Below, in pieces: positions 21,095 to 34,084 of a stretch of 64,000 bases of DNA (positions are counted from its first letter, which is position 1; every line of letters starts with the position of its first letter). The translations under genes and the position numbers were made by a program. Origin of the DNA: Desmodus rotundus (taxonomy: Eukaryota; Chordata; Mammalia; Chiroptera; Phyllostomidae); assembly GCF_022682495.2 (NCBI RefSeq), contig NW_026527533.1:62001-126000 (forward strand). The letters are read 5' to 3'. Below the pieces are notes generated by a model. It saw only the letters and a program-made list of their open reading frames with translations. It was not told the DNA's origin and searched no databases.

Positions 21095-22590
21095 GGTCAC
21101 AGCAGTTTTACAGGGTCCCTGCGCACCTGTTCGGGGAAACAGCAGCCCTCCCTGCCACTCAGAGGACCGCACGATTTCCCACAGGCCACACTGCCTAGCA
21201 GTACCTTCAGCCCCGCACAGACAGTGTGCTAAGGACAGACTTGGGTACCGGGGGCATGGGCGGGGGATTTCCCATGGAACTCTCTAAAGGCCCGGTGCCC
21301 TGTGTGGCCCGGGGAGTGCCCATGCCGTTCCTTGACCCCGCAGGACACTTGCATCCAGCAATAAGCAGCCCTCTGCCTCCACGGGGCTCAAACACCTGGG
21401 CCCGGTGTGCGGGCACCTGGCGTACGTGGAGGGAAACCCGCAGACCCCTCTGGCGCGAACCCACCACTGCGAAGATCCCCCTTTTCTTCCATCCGTAAAG
21501 GGGTCACGCTTGAGGAGTGGAGGAACATGGGGAGGCCCCCAGGAGATGGCTTTTCTCCGAGCCGCGGCTGGCTCGTTTCGGGCCTATACGTGGGCCGCGC
21601 ATGCGCACTCAGGCTCCCAAGCACACACCTCCCTCGGCTCACCTGACCCACCCTTTAGAGGTCACAGCAGTTCCACAGGGTCCCTGGGCACCTGTCCGTG
21701 GACACAGGAGCCCTCCCTGCCACCTAGAGGACCACGCGATTTCCCCTGGGGAACACTGCCCAGAAGCACTCCCAGCCTCGCACAGACACTGTACGCAGGA
21801 TAGACTTGTGGACCAGGGGCCTGGGCGGGGAATTTTCCAGGGAACTCTCTAAAGGCCAGGTGCCCTCTGTCGCCCTGGGAGTGCCCATGGCATCCCTTAA
21901 CCCTGCAGGATACTATCATCCAGCAATTAGCAGCCCTCTGCCTCAACGGGGCTCAAACACCTGGGCCCGTTGTGCGAGCACCTGGCGTTCCTGCAGGCAA
22001 ACCCGCAGACCCCTCTGGCCCGAACCCACCACTGGGAAGATCCCACTTTTCTTCCATCCGTAAAGGGGTCCTCCTTGAGGAGTGGAGGAACATGGGGAGG
22101 CCGCCAGGAGATGGCTTTTCTCCGAGCCGCGGCTGGCTCCTTTCGGGCCTATAAGTGGGCCGCGAGTGCGCACTCAGGCTCCCCACAACAGGCCTCCCTC
22201 GGGTCACGGGACCCACCCTTGAGGTGTCTCCTGACCCACCCTTGAGGGGTCACGTGACCCACCCCCGAGGGGTCACGTGACCCACACCGGAGGGGTGACG
22301 GGACCCACCCCTGGGGGTCTCGTGACGCACCCCTGAGGGGTCACGTGACCCACCCCTGGGGGGTCTCATGACCGATCCTTGAGGGGTCACGTGACCCACC
22401 CCCGAGGGGTCTCGTGACCCACCCTTGAGGGCTCTCGTGACCCACCCCTGAGGGGTCACGTGACCCACCCTTGAGGGGTCTCGTGACCTACCCTTTGGGG
22501 TCACGTGACCCACCCTTGAGGGGTCTCGTGACCTACCCTTTTGGGGTCACGTGACCCACCCTTGAGGGGTCTCGTGACCCACCCTTGAGG
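21095..22590 (+). repeat. Block A-B + minisatellite (n about 17)
   Basis: A is at 21095 and B at 21660. B has CAGCAATTAGCAG, CCTCAACGGGG, GGCCGCCAGGAG and CGCGAGTGCGC, which weakens the NRF1-type site. The array 22201-22590 has one CTACCCTTTGGGG unit that is a base short. Confidence 0.87.
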
Positions 22591-24065
22591 GGTCACAGCA
22601 GTTTTACAGGGTCCCTGCGCACCTGTTCGGGGAAACAGCGGCCCTCCCTGCCACTCAGAGGACCGCACGATTTCCCACAGGCCACTGTGCCTAGCAGTAC
22701 CTTCAGCCCCGCACAGACAGTGTGCTAAGGACAGACTTGGGTACCGGGAGCATGGGCGGGGGATTTCCCATGGAACTCTCTAAGGGCCCGGTGCCCTGTG
22801 TGGCCCGGGGAGTGCCCATGCCGTTCCTTGACCCCGCAGGACACTTGCATCCAGCAATAAGCAGCCCTCTGCCCTCACGGGGCTCAAACACCTGTGCCCC
22901 GTGTGCGGGCACCTGGCGTACGTGGAGGCAAAACAGCAGACCCGTCTGGCGCGAACACACCACTGCAAAGATCCCCCTTTTCTTCCATCCGTAAAGGGGT
23001 CACGCTTGAGGAGTGGAGGAACATGGGGAGGCCCCCAGGAGATGGCTTTTCTCCCAGCCGCGGCTGGCTCGTTTCGGGCCTATACGTGGTCCGCGCATGC
23101 GCACTCAGGCTCCCAAGCACACACCTCCCTCGGCTCACCTGACCCACCCTTTAGAGGTCACAGCAGTTCCACAGGGTCCCTGGGCACCTGTCCGTGGACA
23201 CAGGAGCCCTCCCTGCCACCTAGAGGACCACGCGATTTCCCCTGGGGAACACTGCCCAGAAGCACTCCCAGCCTCGCACAGACACTGTACGCAGGATAGA
23301 CTTGTGGACCAGGGGCCTGGGCGGGGAATTTTCCAGGGAACTCTCTAAAGGCCAGGTGCCCTCTGTCGCCCTAGGAGTGCCCATGCCTTCCCTTAACCCT
23401 GCAGGACACTATCATCCAGCAATAAGCAGCCCTCTGCCTCCACGGGGCTCAAACACCTGGGCCCATTGTGCGAGCACCTGGCGTACGTGCAGGCAAAAAC
23501 GCAGACCCCTCTGGCCCTAACCCACCACTGCGAAGATCCCCCTTTTCTTCCATCCGTAAAGGGGTCCTCCTTGAGGAGTGGAGGAACATGGGGAGGCCCC
23601 CAGGAGATGGCTTTTCTCCGAGCCGCGGCTGGCTCATTTCGGGCCTATAAGTGGGCCGCGCGTGCGCACTCAGGCTCCCCACCACAAGCCTCCCTCGGGT
23701 CACGGGACCCACCCTTGACGTGTCTCCTGAACCACCGTTGAGGGGTCACGGCACCCACCCCTGAGGGGTCAGGTGACCCACCCCTGAGGGGTCACGTGAC
23801 CCACCCCTGAGGGGTCTCGTGACCCACCCCTGAGGGGTCACGTGACCCACTACTGGGGGGTCACGTGACCCACACCTGAGGGGTCTCGTGACCCACCCCA
23901 CAGGGGTCACGTGACCCACCCCTGAGGGGTCACATGACCCACCCTTGAGGGGTCTCGTGACCTACCCTTTTGGGGTCACGTGACCCACCCTTCAGGGGTC
24001 TCGTGACCTACCCTTTTGGGGTCACGTGACCCACCCTTCAGGGGTCTCGTTACCCACCCTTGAGG
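22591..24065 (+). repeat. Block A-B + minisatellite (n about 16)
   Basis: A at 22591 carries ACACCTGTGCCCC, GAACACACCACTGCAAAG and CTCCCAGCCGCGG. These private changes recur only in the A at 57322. B is at 23156 with GGCAAAAACGCAG. The array 23697-24065 has two CCCTTCAGGGG units and a CTCGTTACCC unit. Confidence 0.88.
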
Positions 24066-24791
24066 GGTCACAGCAGTTTTACAGGGTCCCTGCGCACCTG
24101 TTCGGGGAAACAGCAGCCCTCCCTGCCACTCAGAGGACCGCACGATTTCCCACAGGCCACACTGCCTAGCAGTACCTTCAGCCCCGCACAGACAGTGTGC
24201 TAAGGACAGACTTGGGTACCGGGGGCATGGGCGGGGGATTTCCCATGGAACTCTCTAAGGGCCCGGTGCCCTGTGTGGCCCGGGGAGTGCCCATGCCGTT
24301 CCTTGACCCCGCAGGACACTTGCATCCAGCAATAAGCAGCCCTCTGCCTCCACGGGGCTCAAACACCTGGGCCCGGTGTGCGGGCACCTGGCGTACGTGG
24401 AGGCAAACCCGCAGACCCCTCTGGCCCGAACCCACCACTGGGAAGATCCCACTTTTCTTCCATCCGTAAAGGGGTCCTCCTTGAGGAGTGGAGGAACATG
24501 GGGAGGCCCCCAGGAGATGGCTTTTCTCCGAGCCGCGGCTGGCTCCTTTCGGGCCTATACGTGGGCCGCGCGTGCGCACTCAGGCTCCCCACAACAGGCC
24601 TCCCTCGGGTCACGGGACCCACCCTTGAGGTGTCTCCTGACCCACCCTTGAGGGGTCACGTGACCCACCCCCGAGGGGTCACGTGACCCACACCGGAGGG
24701 GTCACGGGACCCACGCCTGGGGGGTCTCGTGACCGACCCTTTTGGGGTCACGTGACCCACCCTTGAGGGGTCTCGTGACCCACCCTTGAGG
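24066..24791 (+). repeat. 726-bp unit: A alone + minisatellite (n about 8), first of three
   Basis: The right half is B-like (GGGAAGATCCCAC, CACAACAGGCC). The array 24607-24791 contains GACCCACGCCTGG and CGACCCTTTTGGGG. The next two cores follow at exactly 726-bp spacing. Confidence 0.9.
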
Positions 24792-25517
24792 GGTCACAGC
24801 AGTTTTACAGGGTCCCTGCGCACCTGTTCGGGGAAACAGCAGCCCTCCCTGCCACTCAGAGGACCGCACGATTTCCCACAGGCCACACTGCCTAGCAGTA
24901 CCTTCAGCCCCGCACAGACAGTGTGCTAAGGACAGACTTGGGTACCGGGGGCATGGGCGAGGGATTTCCCATGGAACTCTCTAAAGGCCCGGTGCCCTGT
25001 GTGGCCCGGGGAGTGCCCATGCCGTTCCTTGACCCCGCAGGACACTTGCATCCAGCAATAAGCAGCCCTCTGCCTCCACGGGGCTCAAACACCTGGGCCC
25101 GGTGTGCGGGCACCTGGCGTACGTGGAGGCAAACCCGCAGACCCCTCTGGCCCGAACCCACCACTGGGAAGATCCCACTTTTCTTCCATCCGTAAAGGGG
25201 TCCTCCTTGAGGAGTGGAGGAACATGGGGAGGCCCCCAGGAGATGGCTTTTCTCCGAGCCGCGGCTGGCTCCTTTCGGGCCTATACGTGGGCCGCGCGTG
25301 CGCACTCAGGCTCCCCACAACAGGCCTCCCTCGGGTCACGGGACCCACCCTTGAGGTGTCTCCTGACCCACCCTTGAGGGGTCACGTGACCCACCCCCGA
25401 GGGGTCACGTGACCCACACCGGAGGGGTCACGGGACCCACGCCTGGGGGGTCTCGTGACCGACCCTTTTGGGGTCACGTGACCCACCCTTGAGGGGTCTC
25501 GTGACCCACCCTTGAGG
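24792..25517 (+). repeat. 726-bp unit, second of three
   Basis: It differs from the first unit by GGGCGAGGGATTTCC (the GC box changed to GGGCGAGG) and CTCTAAAGGCCC. The array is 25333-25517. The matching region near 58.8-60.0 kb lacks one unit of this kind. Confidence 0.9.
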
Positions 25518-26921
25518 GGTCACAGCAGTTTTACAGGGTCCCTGCGCACCTGTTCGGGGAAACAGCAGCCCTCCCTGCCACTCAGAGGACCGCACGATTT
25601 CCCACAGGCCACACTGCCTAGCAGTACCTTCAGCCCCGCACAGACAGTGTGCTAAGGACAGACTTGGGTACCGGGGGCATGGGCGAGGGATTTCCCATGG
25701 AACTCTCTAAAGGCCCGGTGCCCTGTGTGGCCCGGGGAGTGCCCATGCCGTTCCTTGACCCCGCAGGACACTTGCATCCAGCAATAAGCAGCCCTCTGCC
25801 TCCACGGGGCTCAAACACCTGGGCCCGGTGTGCGGGCACCTGGCGTACGTGGAGGGAAACCCGCAGACCCCTCTGGCGCGAACCCACCACTGCGAAGATC
25901 CCCCTTTTCTTCCATCCGTAAAGGGGTCCTCCTTGAGGAGTGGAGGAACATGGGGAGGCCCCCAGGAGATGGCTTTTCTCCGAGCCGCGGCTGGCTCCAT
26001 TCGGGCCTATACGTGGGCCGCGCGTGCGCACTCAGGCTCCCAAGCACACACCTCCCTCGGCTCACCTGACCCACCCTTTAGAGGTCACAGCAGTTCCACA
26101 GGGTCCCTGGGCACCTGTCCGTGGACACAGGAGCCCTCCCTGCCACCTAAAGGACCACGCGATTTCCGCTGGGGAACACTGGCCAGAAGCACTCCCAGCC
26201 TCGCACAGACACTGTGCGCAGGATAGACTTGTGGACCAGGGGCCTGGGCGGGGAATTTTCCAGGGAACTCTCTAAAGGCCAGGTGCCCTCTGTCGCCCTT
26301 GGAGTGCCCACGCCTTCCCTTAACCCTGCAGGACACTATCATCCAGCAATAAGCAGCCCTCTGCCTCCACGGGGCTCAAACACCTGGGCCCATTGTGCGA
26401 GCACCTGGCGTACGTGCAGGCAAACCCGCAGGCCCCTCTGGCCCGAACCCACCACTGCGAAGATCCCCCTTTTCTTCCATCCGTAAAGGGGTCCTCCTTG
26501 AGAGGTGGAGGAACATGGGAGGCCCCCAGGATATGGCTTTTCTCCGAGCCGCGGCTGGCTCATTTCGGGCCTATAAGTGGGCCGCCCATGCGCACTCAGG
26601 CTCCCCACCACAAGCCTCCCTCGGGTCACGGGACCCACCCTTGACGTGTCTCCTGAACCACCGTTGAGGGGTCACGTGACCCACCCCTGAGGGGTCACGT
26701 GACCCACCCCTGAGGGGTCTCGTGACCCACCCCTGAGGGGTCTCGTGACCCACCCCTGAGGGGTCACGTGACCCACCCCTGAGGGGTCCCGTGACCCACC
26801 CCTGAGGGGTCACATGACCCACCCTTGAGGGGTCTCGTGACCCACCCTTGAGGGGTCCCGTGAACCGCCCTTGGGAGGTCACGTTCCCCACCCTTAAGGG
26901 GTCACATGACCCACCTTGAGA
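25518..26921 (+). repeat. Block A-B + minisatellite (n about 13)
   Basis: A at 25518 keeps GGGCGAGGG and has a private GGCTCCATTCGGG. B at 26083 has GCCGCCCATGCGC, which breaks the NRF1-type site, and CAGGATATGGC. The array is 26623-26921. Confidence 0.88.
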
Positions 26922-28326
26922 GGTCACAGCAGTTTTACAGGGTCCCTGCGCACCTGTTCGGGGAAACAGCGGCCCTCCCTGCCACTCAGAGGACCGCACG
27001 ATTTCCCACAGGCCACTGTGCCTAGCAGTACCTTCAGCCCCGCACAGACAGTGTGCTAAGGACAGACTTGGGTACCGGGAGCATGGGCGGGGGATTTCCC
27101 ATGGAACTCTCTAAGGGCCCGGTGCCCTGTGTGGCCCGGGGAGTGCCCATGCCGTTCCTTGACCCCGCAGGACACTTGCATCCAGCAATAAGCAGCCCTC
27201 TGCCCTCACGGGGCTCAAACACGTGGGCCCCGTGTGCGGGCACCTGGCGTACGTGGAGGCAAAACAGCAGACCCGTCTGGCGCGAACCCACCACTGCGAA
27301 GATCCCCCTTTTCTTCCATCCGTAAAGGGGTCACGCTTGAGGAGTGGAGGAACATGGGGAGGCCCCCAGGAGATGGCTTTTCTCCGAGCCGCGGCTGGCT
27401 CGTTTCGGGCCTATACGTGGTCCGCGCATGCGCACTCAGGCTCCCAAGCACACACCTCCCTCGGCTCACCTGACCCACCCTTTAGAGGTCACAGCAGTTC
27501 CACAGGGTCCCTGGGCACCTGTCCGTGGACACAGGAGCCCTCCCTGCCACCTAGAGGACCACGCGATTTCCCCTGGGGAACACTGCCCAGAAGCACTCCC
27601 AGCCTCGCACAGACACTGTACGCAGGATAGACTTGTGGACCAGGGGCCTGGGCGGGGAATTTTCCAGGGAACTCTCTAAAGGCCAGGTGCCCTCTGTCGC
27701 CCTAGGAGTGCCCATGCCTTCCCTTAACCCTGCAGGACACTATCATCCAGCAATAAGCAGCCCTCTGCCTCCACGGGGCTCAAACACCTGGGCCCATTGT
27801 GCGAGCACCTGGCGTACGTGCAGGCAAACACGCAGACCCCTCTGGCCCTAACCCACCACTGCGAAGATCCCCCTTTTCTTCCATCCGTAAAGGGGTCCTC
27901 CTTGAGGAGTGGAGGAACATGGGGAGGCCCCCAGGAGATGGCTTTTCTCCGAGCCGCGGCTGGCTCCTTTCGGGCCTATACGTGGGCCGCGCGTGCGCAC
28001 TCAGGCTCCCCACAACAGGCCACCCTCGGGTCACGGGACCCACCCTTGAGGTGTCTCCTGACCCACCCTTGAGGGGTCACGTGACCCACCCCCGAGGGGT
28101 CACGTGACCCACACCGGAGGGGTGACGGGACCCACCCCTGAGGGTCTCGTGACGCACCCCTGAGGGGTCACGTGACCCACCCCTGGGGGGTCTCGTGACC
28201 GATCCTTGAGGGGTCACGTGACCCACCCCTGAGGGGTCACGTGACCCACCCTTTCGGGGTCTCGTGACCCACCCTTGGGAGGTCACCTGTCCCAGCCTGG
28301 AGGGGTCAGGTGACCCGCCCTTGAGA
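26922..28326 (+). repeat. Block A-B + minisatellite (n about 13)
   Basis: A is at 26922 with the core CACGTG, B at 27487 and the array at 28028-28326. It matches 70-1474 at an offset of 26852 bp, including the missing minisatellite units. Confidence 0.88.
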
Positions 28327-29257
28327 GGTCACAGCAGTATCACAGGGTCACTGCGCACCGGTCCATGGAAACAGAAGCCCTCCCCGCCACTCAGAGGACC
28401 GCGCGATTTCCCCTAGGCAACACTGCCCAGCAGCACTCTCAGCCCCGCACAGACAGTGTGCAAAGGACAGACTTGGATACCGGGGGCCTGGGCGGGGGAT
28501 TTTCCATGGAACTCTCGGAGGGCCCGGTGCCCTGTGTCGCCCGGGAGTGCCCATGCCCTTCCTTGACCCCGCAGGACACTTGCATCCAGCAATAAGCAGC
28601 CGTCTACCTCCACGGGGCTCAAACACCTGGGCCCGGTGTGCGGGACCTGGCATACGTGGAGGCAAACCCCCTGAACCCTCTGGCCCGAACCCACCACTGC
28701 GAAGATCCCCCTTTTCTTCCATCCTTAAAGGGGCCCTCCCTGGGGAGTGGAGGAACAAGGGGAGGCCCCCAGGAGATGGCTTTTCTCCGAGCCGCGGCTG
28801 GCTCATTTCGGGCCTATAAGTGGGCCTCGCGTGCGCACTCAGGCTCCCCACCACAGGCCTCCCTCGGGTCACGGGACCCACCCTTGACGTGTCTCCTGAA
28901 CCACCGTTGAGGGGTCACGTCACCCAGCCCTGAGGGGTCACGTGACCCACCCCTGAGGGGTCTCGTGACCCACCCCACAGGGGTCACGTGACCCAACCCT
29001 GAGGCGTCACGTGAACCAACCCTGAGGGGTCACGTGACCCACCCCTGAGCGATCACGTGACCCACTCCTGGGGGGTCACGTGACCCACCCTTGAGGGCTC
29101 TCGTGACCCACCCCTGAGGGGTCACGTGACCCACCCTTGAGGGGTCTCGTGACCTACACTTTTGGGGTCACGTGACCCACCCTTGAGGGGTCTCGTGACC
29201 TACCCTTTTGGGGTCACGTGACCCACCCTTGAGGGGTCTCGTGACCCACCCTTGAGG
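28327..29257 (+). repeat. Block C + minisatellite (n about 17)
   Basis: The C core is at 28327-28865 and the array at 28866-29257. It has a GAGCGATCACGTG unit near 29047, where 1475-2405 has GAGGGATCACGTG. Confidence 0.88.
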
Positions 29258-30799
29258 GGTCACAGCAGTTTTACAGGGTCCCTGGGCACCTGTTCGGGGA
29301 AACAGCAGCCCTCCCTGCCACTCAGAGGACCGCACGATTTCCCACAGGCCACACTGCCTAGCAGTACCTTCAGCCCCGCACAGACAGTGTGCTAAGGACA
29401 GACTTGGGTACCGGGGGCATGGGCGGGGGATTTCCCATGGAACTCTCTAAGGGCCCGGTGCCCTGTGTGGCCCGGGGAGTGCCCATGCCGTTCCTTGACC
29501 CCGCAGGACACTTGCCTCCAGCAATAAGCAGCCCTCTGCCTCCACGGGGCTCAAACACCTGGGCCCGGTGTGCGGGCACCTGGCGTACGTGGAGGGAAAC
29601 CCGCAGACCCCTCTGGCGCGAACCCACCACTGCGAAGATCCCCCTTTTCTTCCATCCGTAAAGGGGTCACGCTTGAGGAGTGGAGGAACATGGGGAGGCC
29701 CCCAGGAGATGGCTTTTCTCCGAGCCGCGGCTGGCTCGTTTCGGGCCTATACGTGGGCCGCGCATGCGCACTCAGGCTCCCAAGCACACACCTCCCTCGG
29801 CTCACCTGACCCACCCTTTAGAGGTCACAGCAGTTCCACAGGGTCCCTGGGCACCTGTCCGTGGACACAGGAGCCCTCCCTGCCACCTAGAGGACCACGC
29901 GATTTCCCCTGGGGAACACTGCCCAGAAGCACTCCCAGCCTCGCACAGACACTGTACGCAGGATAGACTTGTGGACCAGGGGCCTGGGCGGGGAATTTTC
30001 CAGGGAACTCTCTAAAGGCCAGGTGCACTCTGTCGCCCTGGGAGTGCCCACGCCTTCCCTTAACCCTGCAGGACACTATCATCCAGCAATAAGCAGCCCT
30101 CTGCCTCCACGGGGCTCAAACACCTGGGCCCATTGTGCGAGCACCTGGCGTACGTGCAGGCAAACCCGCAGACCCCTCTGGCCCGAACCCACCACTGCGA
30201 AGATCCCCCTTTTCTTCCATCCGTAAAGGGGTCCTCCTTGAGAGGTGGAGGAACATGGGAGGCCCCCAGGAGATGGCTTTTCTCCGAGCCGCGGCTGGCT
30301 CATTTCGGGCCTATAAGTGGGCCGCGCATGCACACTCCGGCTCCCCACCACAAGCCTCCCTCGGGTCACGGGACCCACCCTTGACGTGTCTCCTGAACCA
30401 CCGTTGAGGGGTCACGTGACCCACCCCTGAGGGGTCACGTGACCCACCCCTGAGGGGTCTTGTGACCCACCCCACAGGGGTCACGTGACCCACCCCGGAG
30501 GGGTCACGTGACCCACCCCTGAGGGGTCTCGTGACCCACCCCTGAGGGGTCACGTGACCCACCCCTGAGGGGTCCCGTGACCCACCCCTGAGGGGTCACG
30601 TGACCCACCCCTGAGGGTTCGCATGACCCACCCTTGAGAGGTCTCGTGACCTACCCTTTTGGGGTCACGTGACCCACCCTTTTGGGGTCACATGACCCAC
30701 CCTTGAGGTGTCTCGTGACCCACCCTTGAGGGGTCCCGTGAACCGCCCTTGGGAGGTCACGTTCCCCACCCTTAAGGGGTCACATGACCCACCTTGAGA
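29258..30799 (+). repeat. Block A-B + minisatellite (n about 19)
   Basis: A at 29258 has CACTTGCCTCCAG. B at 29823 has GCGCATGCACACTCCGG, which breaks the NRF1-type site. The array 30363-30799 has a CTTGAGGTGTCTCG unit. Confidence 0.87.
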
Positions 30800-32655
30800 G
30801 GTCACAGCAGTTTTACAGGGTCCCTGCGCACATGTTCGGGGAAACAGCGGCCCTCCCTGCCACTCAGAGGACCGCACGATTTCCCACAGGCCACTGTGCC
30901 TAGCAGTACCTTCAGCCCCGCACAGACAGTGTGCTAAGGACAGACTTGGGTACCGGGAGCATGGGCGGGGGATATCCCATGGAACTCTCTAAGGGCCCGG
31001 TGCCCTGTGTGGCCCGGGGAGTGCCCATGCTGTTCCTTGACCCCGCAGGACACTTGCATCCAGCAATAAGCAGCCCTCTGCCCTCACGGGGCTCAAACAC
31101 CTGGGCCCCGTGTGCGGGCACCTGGCGTACGTGGAGGCAAAACAGCAGACCCGTCTGGCGCGAACCCACCACTGCGAAGATCCCCCTTTTCTTCCATCCG
31201 TAAAGGGGTCACGCTTGAGGAGTGGAGGAACATGGGGAGGCCCCCAGGAGATGGCTTTTCTCCGAGCCGCGGCTGGCTCGTTTCGGGCCTATACGTGGTC
31301 CGCGCATGCGCACTCAGGCTCCCAAGCACACACCTCCCTCGGCTCACCTGATCCACCCTTTAGAGGTCACAGCAGTTCCACAGGGTCCCTGGGCACCTGT
31401 CCGTGGACACAGGAGCCCTCCCTGCCACCTAGAGGACCACGCGATTTCCCCTGGGGAACACTGCCCAGAAGCACTCCCAGCCTCGCACAGACACTGTACG
31501 CAGGATAGACTTGTGGACCAGGGGCCTGGGCGGGGAATTTTCCAGGGAACTCTCTAAAGGCCAGGTGCCCTCTGTCGCCCTAGGAGTGCCCATGCCTTCC
31601 CTTAACCCTGCAGGACACTATCATCCAGCAATAAGCAGCCCTCTGCCTCCACGGGGCTCAAACACCTGGGCCCATTGTGCGAGCACCTGGCGTACGTGCA
31701 GGCAAACACGCAGACCCCTCTGGCCCTAACCCACCACTGCGAAGATCCCCCTTTTCTTCCATCCGTAAAGGGGTCCTCCTTGAGGAGTGGAGGAACATGG
31801 GGAGGCCCCCAGGAGATGGCTTTTCTCCGAGCCGCGGCTGGCTCCTTTCGGGCCTATACGTGGGCCGCGCGTGCGCACTCAGGCTCCCAAGCACACACCT
31901 CCCTCGGCTCACCTGACCCACCCTTTAGAGGTCACAGCAGTTCCACAGGGTCCCTGGGCACCTGTCTGTGGACACAGGAGCCCTCCATGCCACCTAAAGG
32001 ACCACGCGATTTCCGCTGGGGAACACTGCCCAGAAGCACTCCCAGCCTCGCACAGACACTGTGCGCAGGATAGACTTGTGGACCAGGGGCCTGGGCGGGG
32101 AATTTTCCAGGGAACTCTCTTAAGGCCAGGTGCCCTCTGTCGCCCTGGGAGTGCCCATGCCATCCCTTAACCCTGCAGGATACTATCATCCAGCAATAAG
32201 CAGCCCTCTGCCTCCACGGGGCTCAAACACCTGGGCCCGTTGTGCGAGCACCTGGCGTTCCTGCAGGCAAACCCGCAGACCCCTCTGGCCCGAACCCACC
32301 ACTGGGAAGATCCCACTTTTCTTCCATCCGTAAAGGGGTCCTCCTTGAGGAGTGGAGGAACATGGGGAGGCCCCCAGGAGATGGCTTTTCTCCGAGCCGC
32401 GGCTGGCTCCTTTCGGGCCTATACGTGGGCCGCGCGTGCGCACTCAGGCTCCCCACAACAGGCCTCCCTCGGGTCACGGGACCCACCCTTGAGGTGTCTC
32501 CTGACCCACCCTTGAGGGGTCACGTGACCCACCCCTGAGGGGTCACGTGACCCACCCCTGGGGGGTCTCGTGACCGATCCTTGATGGGTCACGTGACCCA
32601 CCCCCGAGGGGTCTCGTGACCCACCCTTGAGGGGTCTCGTGACCCACCCTTGAGG
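30800..32655 (+). repeat. Block A-B-B + minisatellite (n about 8)
   Basis: This is the only A-B-B trimer: A at 30800, B at 31365, B at 31930. Both internal junctions are single degenerate units. A has GGGGATATCCC in place of the kappa-B-like site. The array is 32471-32655 and is the same length as in the 726-bp units. Confidence 0.88.
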
Positions 32656-34084
32656 GGTCACAGCAGTTTTACAGGGTCCCTGCGCACCTGTTCGGGGAAA
32701 CAGCAGCCCTCCCTGCCACTCAGAGGACCGCACGATTTCCCACAGGCCACACTGCCTAGCAGTACCTTCAGCCCCGCACAGACAGTGTGCTAAGGACAGA
32801 CTTGGGTACCGGGGGCATGGGCGGGGGATTTCCCATGGAACTCTCTAAGGGCCCGGTGCCCTGTGTGGCCCGGGGAGTGCCCATGCCGTTCCTTGACCCC
32901 GCAGGACACTTGCATCCAGCAATAAGCAGCCCTCTGCCTCCACGGGGCTCAAACACCTGGGCCCGGTGTGCGGGCACTTGGCGTACGTGGAGGCAAACCC
33001 GCAGACCCCTCTGGCGCGAACCCACCACTGCGAAGATCCCCCTTTTCTTCCATCCGTAAAGGGGTCCTCCTTGAGGAGTGGAGGAACATGGGGAGGCCCC
33101 CAGGAGATGGCTTTTCTCCGAGCCGCGGCTGGCTCCTTTCGGGCCTATACGTGGGCCGCGCGTGCGCACTCAGGCTCCCAAGCACACACCTCCCTCGGCT
33201 CACCTGACCCACCCTTTAGAGGTCACAGCAGTTCCACAGGGTCCCTGGGCACCTGTCCGTGGACACAGGAGCCCTCCATGCCACCTAAAGGACCACGCGA
33301 TTTCCGCTGGGGAACACTGCCCAGAAGCACTCCCAGCCTCGCACAGACACTGTGCGCAGGATAGACTTGTGGACCAGGGGCCTGGGCGGGGAATTTTCCA
33401 GGGAACTCTCTTAAGGCCAGGTGCCCTCTGTCGCCCTGGGAGTGCCCATGCCATCCCTTAACCCTGCAGGATACTATCATCCAGCAATAAGCAGCCCTCT
33501 GCCTCCACGGGGCTCAAACACCTGGGCCCGTTGTGCGAGCACCTGGCGTTCCTGCAGGCAAACCCGCAGACCCCTCTGGCCCGAACCCACCACTGGGAAG
33601 ATCCCACTTTTCTTCCATCCGTAAAGGGGTCCTCCTTGAGGAGTGGAGGAACATGGGGAGGCCCCCAGGAGATGGCTTTTCTCCGAGCCGCGGCTGGCTC
33701 CTTTCGGGCCTATACGTGGGCCGCGCGTGCGCACTCAGGCTCCCCACAACAGGCCTCCCTCGGGTCACGGGACCCACCCTTGAGGTGTCTCCTGAACCAC
33801 CGTTGAGGGGTCACGGCACCCACCCCTGAGGGGTCAGGTGACCCACCCCTGAGGGGTCACGTGACCCACCCCTGAGGGGTCTCGTGACCCACCCCTGAGG
33901 GGTCACGTGACCCACTACTGGGGGGTCACGTGACCCACACCTGAGGGGTCTCGTGACCCACCCCACAGGGGTCACGTGACCCACCCCTGGGGGGTCACAT
34001 GACCCACCCTTGAGGGGTCTCGTGACCTACCCTTTTGGGGTCACGTGACCCACCCTTGAGGGGTCTCGTGACCCACCCTTGAGG
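32656..34084 (+). repeat. Block A-B + minisatellite (n about 14)
   Basis: A is at 32656 with GGGCACTTGGCG, and B at 33221 with CTCCATGCCACC and CTCTCTTAAGGCC, both also present in the B at 31930. The array is 33762-34084 and has a CCCTGGGGGGTCACATG unit. Confidence 0.87.

Larger units (their letters stand above)
12600..29400 (+). repeat. Left copy of a long colinear super-repeat (approximate ends)
   Basis: Units recur in the same order at about 39200-63400: offset 26665 for about 12.6-19.6 kb, 28932 for about 18.7-22.6 kb, 34731 then 34005 for 22.6-29.4 kb. The growing offset reflects inserted blocks in the right copy (46331-47500 and about 51560-57320) less one 726-bp unit. Confidence 0.75.
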
